Shown: positions 8,838-19,962, counted from the stretch's first letter. The stretch is DNA of 64,000 nucleotides from Brachybacterium tyrofermentans (GCF_014897585.1 NZ_JABUXW010000010.1:62001-126000); one strand, 5' to 3'. Numbers and translations: made by a program. The notes: generated from the letters alone by a model not told the origin.

Positions 8838-9137
8838 TCAGACCACCCGGCGCTTGAGCTTACGGCGCTCGCGCTCCGACAGCCCGCCCCAGATCCCGAA
8901 GCGCTCATCGTTCTCGAGGGCGTACTCGAGACATTCAGCCCGGACATCGCAGGAGACGCAGACCTTCTTCGCCTCGCGGGTCGAGCCGCCCTTCTCCGGG
9001 AAGAATGCTTCCGGATCGGTCTGCGCGCACAGTGCGCGTTCCTGCCATGACATCTCGGCCTCGTCGGAGTCCTGCCCGGCGAAATCGAGCAGGGACAGCT
9101 CTGCACGCGCGTCGTCGTTGACTGTTTCCTCGTCCAT
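8838..9137 (-). CDS. whiB2: WhiB-family iron-sulfur transcription regulator (WhiB2/WhmD type)
   Basis: A 99-residue WhiB protein. The four [4Fe-4S] ligands are Cys37, Cys60, Cys63 and Cys69 (CxxC spacing in CVSC), followed by the GIWGG turn (81-85) and the basic DNA-binding tail ERERRKLKRR. The position beside the manB/DUF3499 block and cofE matches whiB2 (Rv3260c), a septation and cell-division regulator in mycobacteria and the Streptomyces WhiB orthologue. The ATG at 9137 is preferred over the in-frame GTG at 9155, because a GGAGAGG Shine-Dalgarno lies 5-11 nt before the ATG and inside the longer frame. Confidence 0.92.
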   Translation of the reverse strand: MDEETVNDDARAELSLLDFAGQDSDEAEMSWQERALCAQTDPEAFFPEKGGSTREAKKVCVSCDVRAECLEYALENDERFGIWGGLSERERRKLKRRVV

Positions 9138-9278
9138 AGCCACCTCTCCTTCCACTGCTGAGTGGCCACCGAAGGCCCGTTATCACCCTAAAATACACGC
9201 ATGTAGTTATGGCCCGTCAAGCGGGCCCGGCGCGTCGCCCCTGCTGAACGCCCCGAATCACAGACCCGGGAGGATCAC
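9138..9278. promoter_or_regulatory. Divergent promoter region between whiB2 and cofE
   Basis: This 141-bp gap has the most AT-rich stretch in the area (9181-9210), including a TAAAAT box (9189-9194) usable by cofE. A perfect 6-bp inverted repeat GGCCCG/CGGGCC (9211-9227, loop TCAAG) lies next to it, and GGCCCGT also occurs at 9174. These are plausible operator elements; the binding protein is unknown. Confidence 0.45.
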
Positions 9279-10508
9279 GTGACCACGTCACCGCATCGAC
9301 AGGCCTCCGCGGCGGCGGGCGAACAGTCGACCGTACAGCCGGCGACCTGGACGCCGTCCCGGCCGGTTCCCGGTCAGGTGAACATCCTCCCCGTGCTGGG
9401 GATCGGCGAGATCCGCGCCGGGGACGACCTCGCCGGCGTGCTGCTCCCCGCGCTGCAGGCGATGGATGTCCAGGACGGCGACGTGCTGTGCGTCTCGACC
9501 AAGATCGTCTCCAAGGCGCTGGGGCTCCGCGTCGATCCCGAGCACCGAGATACCGCCGTGGACTCGGCCGCCGTGCGCACCGTCGCGCGGCGACGGCATA
9601 CCCGCGTCGTCACCTCGGTGGTGCAGATCGCCTCGGGGCCCGTGATGGCGGCCGCCGGGGTGGACTCCTCCAACGCCCCCGACGGCCCGCTGCTGCTTCC
9701 CGAGGATCCCGACGCCTGCGCGCGTGACCTGCACCGATCCCTGTCCGATGTGCTCGGGATCCGGATCGGGGTGCTCCTGACGGACACCTCCTCGAGGATC
9801 TGGCGGGTGGGCGTGGGGGACATCGCCCTGGGAGCCGCCGGGGTCACCTCCCTGCAGGACCTGCGCGGCGGGGCGGACGCGGACGGACGGGCCTTGACCG
9901 TCACCGTGCGCAACCTCGCCGATGAGCTCGCCGCAGCGGCCGACCTCGTCAAGGGCAAAGCAAGCGGGGTGCCCGCCGCTCTCGTGCGCGGCGTGCACGC
10001 TGCGACGGACGGCGCAGTGCCCGCCCGGGAGCTCTCCCGCACCGGCGAGGACGACTGGTTCCGCCGTCCGAGCCTGGAATCCGTCTGGGTGGCGCTCGGC
10101 CTGGAACCGCATCAGGAGCCGATCGCCAGAATGTCCCCCGAGCCCGTGGCCGAACGGATAGACCGTGCCCTCGCGGTCGCCGCGATCCCTCGGCACGGCG
10201 ACCCGGGCCACCGTGCCGTCGCGCGCCTCGTGCCCGCCCCAGGCACCGCCTCCTCCGGTCCCGACCGATCGGACGGTCCGGGTGGTCCGGACGGGCTGGA
10301 GGATCTGGAGGGGCTGGGTGGTCCGGCCCTCTCCACCGACGCACGCATCGAGGTCGTCCCGGCCGGCCCCGATCCCGAGAACTGGATCGCGGCCGGCTCC
10401 CTCGCCGAGAGGATCCGCGTCGCTCTGGGCGCGGAGTCCCTCGGCGCCGCTCTGCCGACCCTGGCGATCGACATCGTCCGCCCCGAGATCCCGGAGGATC
10501 ACCGATGA
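9279..10508 (+). CDS. cofE: CofE-like coenzyme F420-0:L-glutamate ligase with C-terminal extension
   Basis: A 409-residue protein. Residues 30-280 match CofE/FbiB-N, which adds L-glutamate to F420-0 using GTP: VNILPVLGIGEIRAGDDL, VLCVSTKIVSKALG, the LLTDTSSRIWRVGVGDIALG core, and the DELAAAADLVKGK helix. The remaining 130 residues do not look like the nitroreductase domain of FbiB; they are partly low-complexity (Gly/Asp/Pro repeats at about nt 10256-10330) and end in a short conserved-looking segment. No cofD/fbiA lies beside it, although that gene normally comes between whiB2 and fbiB in mycobacteria. The GTG start has a GGGAGG site 5-11 nt upstream. The stop overlaps the next gene. Confidence 0.8.
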   Translation: MTTSPHRQASAAAGEQSTVQPATWTPSRPVPGQVNILPVLGIGEIRAGDDLAGVLLPALQAMDVQDGDVLCVSTKIVSKALGLRVDPEHRDTAVDSAAVRTVARRRHTRVVTSVVQIASGPVMAAAGVDSSNAPDGPLLLPEDPDACARDLHRSLSDVLGIRIGVLLTDTSSRIWRVGVGDIALGAAGVTSLQDLRGGADADGRALTVTVRNLADELAAAADLVKGKASGVPAALVRGVHAATDGAVPARELSRTGEDDWFRRPSLESVWVALGLEPHQEPIARMSPEPVAERIDRALAVAAIPRHGDPGHRAVARLVPAPGTASSGPDRSDGPGGPDGLEDLEGLGGPALSTDARIEVVPAGPDPENWIAAGSLAERIRVALGAESLGAALPTLAIDIVRPEIPEDHR

Positions 10509-11239
10509 GCACCGACCTGAACACCCAGCTGCTGTCGACTCTCGAGCGGAGCGGACCGAATCCGGCCCTCGCCTGGTACGGGGAGGCTGCCCGCATCGAG
10601 CTGTCCGGGCATGTGCTCGCCAACTGGGTGATCAAGACGATCGGGCACCTCCATGACGAGCTCGCCCTCGAGCCCGGGGACACGGTGGTGCTCGATCTCC
10701 CCGCCCACTGGAAGCGTCTGGTGCTGGCGATCGCGGCCTGGTCGCTCGGCGCCGAGGTCACGGTGCTCGATGGACGTGGCGCCGCGGTGTCGGCGGAGGC
10801 TGACCTCTCGGCGGAGCAACCCGCAGGAGCACCGGCAGCTGTCCCGCAGGAGCCCCGCGTGGTGGCCACCGATCGTCCGGAGTCACCGCTGGCCCAGTCC
10901 GCGGACGAGCTCCTCGTGCTCGAGCCCGTCTCCCTGACGCCCCGCTACAGCGGGCATCTGCCGGCGCTGGCCCACGACTGGGTGAGCGAGGTGCGTGCCC
11001 ATCCGGATCAGCTCGGCGTGATCCTGCCTGCCTGGAGCGGCCCGGCTCCCGAGCAGTCGACCTCCGAGCAGTCGGAGCCCGCCGCAGGGACGCCGCCGCG
11101 CCTGCTGGTCCCGGAGGACGGCTGCGGCTCGATGCCCGCCGTGCTGCGCGTTCTGCTCGCCGGGGGCGGGATCGTCAGCCCCTCGGCGATGGTGACCGAG
11201 CGTCAGGCGAGCGACGAGGCGGTCACGGGGACCGCCTGA
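10505..11239 (+). CDS. TIGR03089 family protein (AMP-ligase-like fragment)
   Basis: A 244-residue member of TIGR03089, an actinobacterial family resembling the N-terminal subdomain of acyl-adenylating enzymes but too short to be one. Visible family features are PALAWYG...RIELSGHVLANWVIKTIG, GDTVVLDLPAHWKRLVLAIAAWSLGAEV and the weakly conserved end ILPAWSGPAP. Function is unknown. The ATG overlaps the cofE stop by 4 nt, so the two are translationally coupled. An expanded acidic linker with repeated EQS units lies at about nt 11046-11085. In mycobacteria TIGR03089 (Rv3268) likewise sits beside cell-wall genes and an LCP gene. Confidence 0.8.
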   Translation: MSTDLNTQLLSTLERSGPNPALAWYGEAARIELSGHVLANWVIKTIGHLHDELALEPGDTVVLDLPAHWKRLVLAIAAWSLGAEVTVLDGRGAAVSAEADLSAEQPAGAPAAVPQEPRVVATDRPESPLAQSADELLVLEPVSLTPRYSGHLPALAHDWVSEVRAHPDQLGVILPAWSGPAPEQSTSEQSEPAAGTPPRLLVPEDGCGSMPAVLRVLLAGGGIVSPSAMVTERQASDEAVTGTA

Positions 11240-11295
11240 GCGCAGACGCGATGGGACGGGACGGGACGGCCTGAGCGCTGTCGCGACCCGGAGGA

Positions 11296-12066
11296 TCAGC
11301 TGGCGCGCAGGGTCGCGACGGCCTCGGTCGGGTCCCCGTCGTAGATGACCGTGCCCTTGCGCAGCACCACGATCCGGGTGCACAGCTTCTCGAGCATCTC
11401 GAGCTCGTGGGAGACCACCACCATGGTGCGGCCCGCGGCCTGCAGCTCCCTGATCCGCTCGAGGCACTTGCGCTGGAAGGGCTCGTCACCCACCGAGAGG
11501 ATCTCGTCGACCAAGAAGATGTCCGGCTCCGTGTGCACCGCGACGGAGAACGCGAGGCGCAGGAACATGCCCGAGCTGTAGTACTTCACGTCCGTGTCGA
11601 TGAACTCCTCGATCTCGCTGAACGCGACGATCTCGTCGAACCTCGCATCGATCTGCTCCCGGCTCATCCCGAGGATCGCCCCGTTGAGGTAGACGTTCTC
11701 ACGACCCGAGAGATCCGGATGGAAGCCGGCGCCCACCTCGATCAGACCGGCCACTCGTCCGCGCAGGATCACGCGGCCGTGATCGGGGAAGAGCACCCCG
11801 GAGATGGTCTTGAGCAGCGTGGACTTGCCGGACCCGTTGAAGCCGATCAGGCCCACGGTCTCGCCGGCGTGCACGGTCAGATCCACATCGTCCAGGGCCA
11901 GGAAGGTGTCGGAGAGCTTCTTCTTCTGCAGCGCGGAGAACACCAGCTCCTTGAACGAATGGTCATGACGCAGGGAGAACTCTTTGGTCACGTGCTGGAT
12001 GCGCACCATCTCGCGGTCCGTGGGGACGGCCGCGGATTCGGGGACATCCTGGATGTTCGGACTCAT
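11296..12066 (-). CDS. wzt: Polysaccharide ABC exporter, ATPase subunit (Wzt/galactan exporter type)
   Basis: A 256-residue ABC ATPase. It has Walker A GFNGSGKST (75-83), the polysaccharide-exporter stretch RVAGLIEVGAGFHPDLSGRENV, the signature YYSSGMFLRLAFSVAV and Walker B DIFLVDEILSVGD. The sequence type is that of O-antigen, teichoic acid and mycobacterial galactan exporters (Rv3781). It lacks a C-terminal carbohydrate-recognition domain, so chain length is probably not read by the ATPase. It is the last gene of the galactan operon, 13 nt after the permease, and should power flipping of polyprenyl-linked galactan across the membrane. The 11240-11295 gap to TIGR03089 contains a GGGAC pentamer repeat. 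Confidence 0.9.
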   Translation of the reverse strand: MSPNIQDVPESAAVPTDREMVRIQHVTKEFSLRHDHSFKELVFSALQKKKLSDTFLALDDVDLTVHAGETVGLIGFNGSGKSTLLKTISGVLFPDHGRVILRGRVAGLIEVGAGFHPDLSGRENVYLNGAILGMSREQIDARFDEIVAFSEIEEFIDTDVKYYSSGMFLRLAFSVAVHTEPDIFLVDEILSVGDEPFQRKCLERIRELQAAGRTMVVVSHELEMLEKLCTRIVVLRKGTVIYDGDPTEAVATLRAS

Positions 12067-12079
12067 CGCTCCGCTCCCC

Positions 12080-13015
12080 TCACAGTTCCTGGGCGAAGCG
12101 CCGCTTGGAGCGCTCGAACACGACGGTGCCGATGACGAAGGTGGCCACGGCGATGAGCAGACCGGCCCACCACAGACCGAACGGCTCCCCCGGTGTGGCG
12201 AGGGTCGGATCCATGGGCAGCTTGTCCACCACCGGACCGGAGTACCGCCAGAAGGCGACGTGGAAGAGCTCCACCACGATCGTCAGCGGGTTCAGCTGAT
12301 AGAGCCACCACCAGATCGTGCCGCCGATCGACTCCTCCACCATGGAGATGCGGTAGAGCACCGGCGAGAGCCAGGTCGCGACCATGACGATGAGGTCCAC
12401 GAAGTTCTCGACATCGCGGAACGCGGCGTTCAGCGCGGCGGCGAGCATGCCCAGCCCCATCGTGAACACCAGCAGGATCACCATGCCCAGCCCGAAGGCG
12501 ACCATCGAGGTCGGGGATGGCAGCCATCCCGACAGCAGCGCCCCCACCACGAGCACCAGCAGCTGCGGCAGGAAATGCACGAGCGCCACGATCATGCTCG
12601 ACCAGGGAAAGAGCTGGCTGGGCAGATAGATCTTCGCCACCAGCGCGCCGTTGCCCGTGATGGACCTCGTGGCATTGCCGAACACCTCGCCGAAGAGGTT
12701 GATCACGACGATGCCGCTGAAGAGGTAGACGGCGTAGCCGGGGGTCCCCTTGGACAGCTGCAGGAACACCCCGAGCGCGATGTAGAAGACGATGAACTGC
12801 ACCGCGGGCTTCACATAGCTCCACAGCATGCCGAGCATGCTGCCGCGGTAGCGCACACGCAGCTCCTTGCGCACCAGCAGGCGCAGCAGGAACCGTTCCC
12901 GGATCGGGTTCAGCCAGCCCGCGTCCTGCCCAGGTGCCCGCCATCCCTGCGCCTGCTCGGCGCGGGTGGGGACCAGGGGCAGAGACGCCCGGGGCTCGAC
13001 GGCCTCCGCGGTCAC
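12080..13015 (-). CDS. wzm: Polysaccharide ABC exporter, permease subunit (Wzm type)
   Basis: A 311-residue ABC-2 permease with an amphipathic N-terminus (FLLRLLVRKELRVRYRGSMLGMLWSYVKP, the typical entry of polysaccharide exporters) and about six membrane helices. It is the partner of the downstream ATPase and corresponds to the mycobacterial galactan permease Rv3783. The GTG start at 13015 overlaps the stop of the GlfT2-like gene (GTGA), which fixes the start inside a longer open frame and implies translational coupling. An internal stretch (about residues 215-255, WWWLYQLNPLTIVVELFHVAFWRYSG) is the family's periplasmic segment. Confidence 0.9.
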   Translation of the reverse strand: MTAEAVEPRASLPLVPTRAEQAQGWRAPGQDAGWLNPIRERFLLRLLVRKELRVRYRGSMLGMLWSYVKPAVQFIVFYIALGVFLQLSKGTPGYAVYLFSGIVVINLFGEVFGNATRSITGNGALVAKIYLPSQLFPWSSMIVALVHFLPQLLVLVVGALLSGWLPSPTSMVAFGLGMVILLVFTMGLGMLAAALNAAFRDVENFVDLIVMVATWLSPVLYRISMVEESIGGTIWWWLYQLNPLTIVVELFHVAFWRYSGPVVDKLPMDPTLATPGEPFGLWWAGLLIAVATFVIGTVVFERSKRRFAQEL

Positions 13016-15141
13016 GCCGGAGCGCTTCCCGTCGAGGAGGCGGCCTCGGGGCCGTGGTCCTGGGCGGCACGATCCTGTTCGCGCACCGGCGCAGGGTTCG
13101 CGGCGAAGGTCTTCTCCCACTCCGCGAAGGAGGTGATGTGCTGGGCGGCCTGCTGGTAGGAGCGCTGCAGCTCGGGCCAGCGTCGGTGCAGATCCAGGTG
13201 CGTTCGCACGGCCGCGCCGAGCATCGCCCTCACCCGGCGCGGATCGCGCTTGTACCAGGAGACCTGGGTCCCCTCCGCGTTCGAGACCAGGGCGCTGTCG
13301 TAGGCGGACAGCCGCCACCACTTCGCATCGAGGTGAGCGATCGCGGCCTGCGGGTGCTCCTCCGAGCGCGAGGTCGGCGTCTTCACCAGCTGCTTGGCCA
13401 GGACCTTCCCCGTCCACGCCGGCAGCTTCAGGGGCGTCGGCTCGGTGAACGGCTTCCCCTTGCGCGGAGGCTTGTCCAGATGGACCGACGGGAAGTGGTC
13501 CTGGTCCTTCTTCGAGGTCGCATCGTCGAACTGCGCGGCCATCGCCCGGATCTCGGGGAGCTTGGTGCCGATGGACGGATGCAGCGCCTCGGGGCCGTCG
13601 AGAACGTCGCGCTGCGCAAGCAGACGCCCGGCCTCGGTGAAGTACTGCATGGAGATCAGGTGCTTGATGTCCAGGAACTGCGACTCCTTGATCACTCGCC
13701 CGCCCCGCGCGTACGGCGAGTGCAGCAGCGCCGTGATGATCCGGTTGCGCTCGTGGAAGTAGGCCTGCCAGCCCACCAGATCGTCCTTGTCGACCCAGCT
13801 CATGTGCCAGACCCCGGCACCGGGCAGGGAGACCGTGGGATAGCCGGCCTTCTTCGCGCGCAGGCCGTATTCGGCGTCGTCCCACTTGATGAACACCGGC
13901 AGGCTGAGACCGACCGCCCGCACCGTCTCGGTGGGGATCAGGCAGCTCCACCAGCCGTTGTAGTCGACGTCGGCCCGGCGGTGCAGCCAGGGCGTGGACC
14001 GCAGCGGCTCCTGGGCGAAGTCATGCCCCATGGAGGCGCCCGGGTTCGCCAGCGACGGCTGGATCCTCCAGGGATCGACGACCTCGCCGAAGGTGTGCAG
14101 CACGCTGCGGTTGTTGAGATCGAACATGTGCGCGCCGACGATGGTCGGCTTCGTGGCGAAGTCCGCGAAGGTCGCCATCCGGATCAGGGACTCCGACTCC
14201 AGCACGATGTCGTCATCGCAGTTGACCACGTAGGTCGAGGTGCCGGTGGTGGCCGCCTCGTACATGCCGCGGGAGAACCCGCCGGACCCGCCGATGTTGC
14301 CCTGCTCGATGATCTGCAGCTGCTCGCCGAGGAGCTCCTGCAGCGGTGCCAGCTGCTCGGGGTGGTCGCGCAGCCGATCCGACCCCTGGTCGACGACGTA
14401 CATCACGTCCAGCAGCTCGCGCAGTGCCGGGTCCTCCGCGACGGTCCGGATGTTGTCGAGGCAGTACGGGACCTTGTTCATCGTCGTCATCCCGATGGAG
14501 AAGGTGCCCTCGGTGCGGGCGAGGTCGGCGTCCGCCGTCCACTCCGCGCCGAGGATCGTGAGGTCCTGACCGCCGGCGAAGGCATCGAACCAGTACCAGC
14601 CGCCGTCGCCGAAGGCCGTCAGCGGCAGATCGAAGACCTGCTCCGAGCGGCCCGCCGTCACCGTGCGCGACTCCTGGCGCTGGAGGGTGCCGCGAGCGGT
14701 GGACCGCATGATGATGAGGTGGCCCCGGCCTGCGGTGCGGATGGTGAGCCGCACTGAGCGGACGGGGGTCCAGCGTCGCCAGTAGCTGGCCGGGAAGGCG
14801 TTGAAGTACGTGCCGAAGGACCGCATCGAGCGTGCCGGGATCCGCACCGAGTGCCGATCGCTGAGCTCGCTGACGTCCACCGGGGCCTGCACCGCGCCGC
14901 GCGCCGCGGCGCCGGCATCCGCGGTGGCCTCGTTCGCCGGGGCCTCGCCCAGGCCGAAGGCACCTCCGGTGGCACCCGAGCGGGCATCCTCCGCCTCGAT
15001 GTACAGCGGAACGATGTCCGGGGAGGCCTCGTAGGGGAGGATCAGCCGTTGCAGCAGCCGCTGCGGGGCGCGCTCGGGGGTCGAGTCCTCAGCGGTGGAG
15101 TCCTGTGCGGACGGAGTCAGGGTGGGGGCGTTGGCGTTCAT
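13012..15141 (-). CDS. glfT2: GlfT2-like bifunctional galactofuranosyltransferase
   Basis: A 709-residue protein with a beta-rich N-terminal domain (residues to about 220) followed by a GT2 domain. The UDP/metal motif is NCDDD (Asp309-311), the acceptor motif is FIKWDDAEYG (Trp420, Asp421, Asp422), and a helical C-terminal domain ends in QQAAQHITSFAEWEKTF. This order matches GlfT2, which polymerises the beta-1,5/1,6 galactofuran chain in mycobacteria. It is about 70 residues longer than the mycobacterial enzyme because of extra N-terminal, Ala-rich sequence. An AGGAG site lies just before the ATG. It lies in an operon with glf and the exporter, consistent with galactan synthesis followed by export. 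Confidence 0.88.
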   Translation of the reverse strand: MNANAPTLTPSAQDSTAEDSTPERAPQRLLQRLILPYEASPDIVPLYIEAEDARSGATGGAFGLGEAPANEATADAGAAARGAVQAPVDVSELSDRHSVRIPARSMRSFGTYFNAFPASYWRRWTPVRSVRLTIRTAGRGHLIIMRSTARGTLQRQESRTVTAGRSEQVFDLPLTAFGDGGWYWFDAFAGGQDLTILGAEWTADADLARTEGTFSIGMTTMNKVPYCLDNIRTVAEDPALRELLDVMYVVDQGSDRLRDHPEQLAPLQELLGEQLQIIEQGNIGGSGGFSRGMYEAATTGTSTYVVNCDDDIVLESESLIRMATFADFATKPTIVGAHMFDLNNRSVLHTFGEVVDPWRIQPSLANPGASMGHDFAQEPLRSTPWLHRRADVDYNGWWSCLIPTETVRAVGLSLPVFIKWDDAEYGLRAKKAGYPTVSLPGAGVWHMSWVDKDDLVGWQAYFHERNRIITALLHSPYARGGRVIKESQFLDIKHLISMQYFTEAGRLLAQRDVLDGPEALHPSIGTKLPEIRAMAAQFDDATSKKDQDHFPSVHLDKPPRKGKPFTEPTPLKLPAWTGKVLAKQLVKTPTSRSEEHPQAAIAHLDAKWWRLSAYDSALVSNAEGTQVSWYKRDPRRVRAMLGAAVRTHLDLHRRWPELQRSYQQAAQHITSFAEWEKTFAANPAPVREQDRAAQDHGPEAASSTGSAPA

Positions 15142-15199
15142 GATGCTCCTCGTCGGCGATCGTCACGGGCCCCACGATCCTGACCGTGGGGCTCATAGG

Positions 15200-17392
<2,193 letters not shown>

Positions 17393-17396
<4 letters not shown>

Positions 17397-18400
17397 CGGC
17401 CGGCCGCCCGTTCGATGGCCCGCACGTCGGCCGCGACCTCGGCGTCCATCTGCAGCACCTGCACCGACGGGCGAGGCCCGCGGCGCAGCGCATCCATCAG
17501 CCCGCGCACTCCGACGCCCAGCAGGTCGCCACGGTGCCGCAGCAGCTGACCGGCCCAGCCGAGCAGCGTGCGACCGCCATGGAGCACCTTCTCGCCCGGG
17601 CTGAAGGAGGTGGTGCGCAGCAGCGCCCACAGGCGATTGCGCACGTCGTAGTAGAAGCGCGATCCCGGGTTGGTCTGGGCGTTGCTGAACAGGACGGTGC
17701 GGTGCTCCACGACCGAGGAGGGGACCTGCAGACCACGGCCGTGTCGGAGCAACCGCCCCGTGTGCTCGAAGTCGTCGGACCAGATGAAGTAGTCGGCATA
17801 GGGCAGCCCCAGCCGGCGCACGTCCTGTCCGTTGAGGAGGGCCGAGACATAGCTCGCAGTGCGGATCGGCCGCCCCCCGGCGCGGGCGGCATCCGCCTTC
17901 TCCTGCGCGTTCGCGTCCAGGCGGGTGCGCTGGGTGTTCATGGGATGGTCGCGACCATCGGTCCACACCGCGCGCGAGCTGAGGACGCTCAGCCGCACGG
18001 GCGAGGCCTCCAGAGCGTGCAGCAGTGCGGCGAGGGCACCGGGGCGCGGGACGGTGTCGTCGTCCATCACCCACACCCAGTCCGCGTCGTGCCGCACGAG
18101 GGCGCGCGCGATCCCGGCGGCGAAGCCCCCCGCCCCGCCCACGTTGCGGCGGAGATGGACGACGTCCGCCCCGATCCGGTGCTCGTCGGCCACGGTGCCG
18201 CTCGCGTCGCTGGAGGCGTTGTCGATGACCACGACGGCATCCGGGCGCCGCTCCTGGGAGTCGAGCGCGTCGAGGCACTCGCCGAGCAGCTGAGCACGGT
18301 TGTAGGTGACTACCACGGCGACTATCCGGGCGGTCGTCGCGTCGGGGTGCGCGGTCCCTGGGTGCGGCGTCGGGCCGACTGCGGGTGCGGAATGGGTCAC
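17393..18400 (-). CDS. glfT1: GlfT1-like GT2 transferase (galactan initiation)
   Basis: A 335-residue GT2 with VVVTYNRAQLLGECLDAL, VVIDNASSD, LRRNVGGAGGFAAGI, the metal motif VMDDDTVP, and YFIWSDDFEHTGR, an SDD-type acceptor motif seen in GlfT1 and rhamnosyl/galactofuranosyl transferases. GlfT1 adds the first galactofuranoses to the lipid-linked primer before GlfT2 extends it, and the operon context supports this. It is the first gene of the operon. The GTG start follows AGGAGG, and a TACACT box lies at 18446-18451. A rhamnosyltransferase is the main alternative. Confidence 0.75.
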
Positions 18401-18704
18401 AGCGCCTCCTGCGGGTGGTCGTGGCCGCGGAACGGCACGTCACCCAGTGTACGGAGGCCGCAGAATATCGAGGACCTCTGGGGATGACGACGCTGTGAAG
18501 GTTCCTAGGAGGTTCTGCTCATGCTGGACATTCCGACCGTGCCGAGCCCCGCCGTCGCCCCGCGGACCGCTACCCTGGCGAACGCCGTGCACATCGGGGA
18601 CGGCTTCGGACGGCCCCGGAACAGCACACCACGTGCACCCCGCACCCTCGAGACCCTCGAGACCCTCGAGACCTCAGAACATCCCGGCCGGGAAGGAGAC
18701 AGCT
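18401..18704. promoter_or_regulatory. Divergent promoter region between the galactan operon and the LCP gene
   Basis: This 304-bp gap has a TACACT box on the minus strand (18446-18451), which would start the galactan operon transcript about 40 nt before glfT1. On the plus strand a TACCCT box (18571-18576) could serve the LCP gene. A perfect AGGAGG (18507-18512) sits 8 nt before an ATG at 18521 that is out of frame with LCP (see findings). Confidence 0.45.
18644..18670. repeat. Three tandem ACCCTCGAG 9-mers upstream of the LCP gene
   Basis: Three exact copies of ACCCTCGAG at 18644, 18653 and 18662, followed by the partial ACCTCAG, within the untranslated leader of the LCP gene. Each copy holds the palindrome CTCGAG. 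Confidence 0.8.
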
Positions 18705-19910
18705 GTGAGCGATCACCAGCCCCCGCGCTCCTCGCGACCAGGAGGGCCGCGACGCCCCGCCGGGCACAGGGCCCGCGCCGGAGGCAGCGCCCGTCCGGTC
18801 CCGCGATCACCCCGTCAGGGACCCACCGCTGGTTCCACGCCCACCCGGGCGCTCCCGGTGTCCGAGGAGCCCGATGCCGGGATCCGCAGCGGATCGTCCA
18901 CGCGGGCTGAGGCCGGGCACGACCCGGTCGCTCCCCCGCCCCCAGGGCCCGCACGCAGCACCCGTCGCCGATCCCGGTTCCCGCGGCCCCTGCGGCTCGG
19001 GGCGACGCTCATGGTGCTGGTGCTCGTCGTCGTGGTGGGCTGGGTTGCCGGGCTGGTGCTGTGGGCTGACAGCCGCATCGAGCACGTCGACGCCCTCTCC
19101 GGGATCGAGAACACCGAGGGGACCACCTACCTGATCGCGGGCTCCGACCGGCGCGGCGGCGACGCCGTGGACGACGACGGGACCGAGGGCGCCCGGACCG
19201 ACACGATCATGCTCCTGCACAAGGCGCGCAACGGGAACAGCTACCTGATCTCCCTCCCCCGCGACACCCTCGTGGACATCCCCGGCCGCGGCGGCTACAA
19301 GCTCAACGCCGCCTATGCCTTCGGCGGTGCACCGCTCCTGGTCGAGACCGTCGAGGAGTTCACCGGCCTGACCATCGACCACTACGTGGAGATCGGCTTC
19401 GACGGCGTCTCGGGCATGGTCGACGCCGTGGACCATGTGAACCTGTGCATCGATCGGGACGTGGACGACAAGAAGTCCGGCCTGTCCATGACCGAGGGCT
19501 GCCACGACGTGGGCGGCGAACAGGCTCTGGCCTTCGTCCGAGCCCGCTACTTCGACCCCACCGCGGACATCGGGCGGCAGCAGCGCCAGCAGCAGTTCGT
19601 CAGCGCGCTCATGGACCGCGTCACCTCCCCGGCCGTCCTGCTGAACCCGTTCAGCCAGGTCAAGCTCGCCGGGGCCGGCTCGGACTCGCTCGTCACGAGC
19701 GAGGGCACCGGCATCTTCACGGTGGGCCGGATGGCTCTGACCGCCCGCAGCGCCATGAGCGCGGGAACGCTGACGATGCCCGTGGAGAATCCGGAGTTCC
19801 AGACCCAGAACTCCGGGGTCGCGATCCTCACCGACGACGCGGACATCGCCACCTTCTTCGACTCGGTCGAGGACGGCTCGGCCGAGGCCACCGCCGCGGA
19901 CGGTGCCTGA
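18705..19910 (+). CDS. LCP (LytR-CpsA-Psr) family glycopolymer transferase
   Basis: A 401-residue protein with a disordered, Pro/Arg-rich cytoplasmic N-terminus of about 98 residues, one membrane helix (99-120) and an extracellular LCP domain: TYLIAGSDRR, RTDTIMLLH, SLPRDTLVDIPGRGGYKLN (the Arg/Asp polyprenyl-phosphate site), YVEIGFDGVSGMVDAV, and the LAFVRAR...IGRQQRQQQF motif. LCP enzymes transfer lipid-linked glycopolymers to peptidoglycan. Divergent placement next to the galactan operon makes galactan the likely cargo. No LytR_C domain is present. The GTG at 18705 is preceded by GGAAGGAGA; the frame is open further upstream but has no matching features. Confidence 0.9.
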   Translation: MSDHQPPRSSRPGGPRRPAGHRARAGGSARPVPRSPRQGPTAGSTPTRALPVSEEPDAGIRSGSSTRAEAGHDPVAPPPPGPARSTRRRSRFPRPLRLGATLMVLVLVVVVGWVAGLVLWADSRIEHVDALSGIENTEGTTYLIAGSDRRGGDAVDDDGTEGARTDTIMLLHKARNGNSYLISLPRDTLVDIPGRGGYKLNAAYAFGGAPLLVETVEEFTGLTIDHYVEIGFDGVSGMVDAVDHVNLCIDRDVDDKKSGLSMTEGCHDVGGEQALAFVRARYFDPTADIGRQQRQQQFVSALMDRVTSPAVLLNPFSQVKLAGAGSDSLVTSEGTGIFTVGRMALTARSAMSAGTLTMPVENPEFQTQNSGVAILTDDADIATFFDSVEDGSAEATAADGA

Positions 19911-19962
19911 CCCGCTCCTGACCGTGTTCGTGAACCCGTGGGACATCGGCCGTCCCGCCGCC

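Noticed and set aside
12934-14757. Plus-strand open frame of 607 codons opposite the GlfT2-like gene
   Set aside because: A shadow of a clearly conserved gene; no start signal and no recognisable domain.
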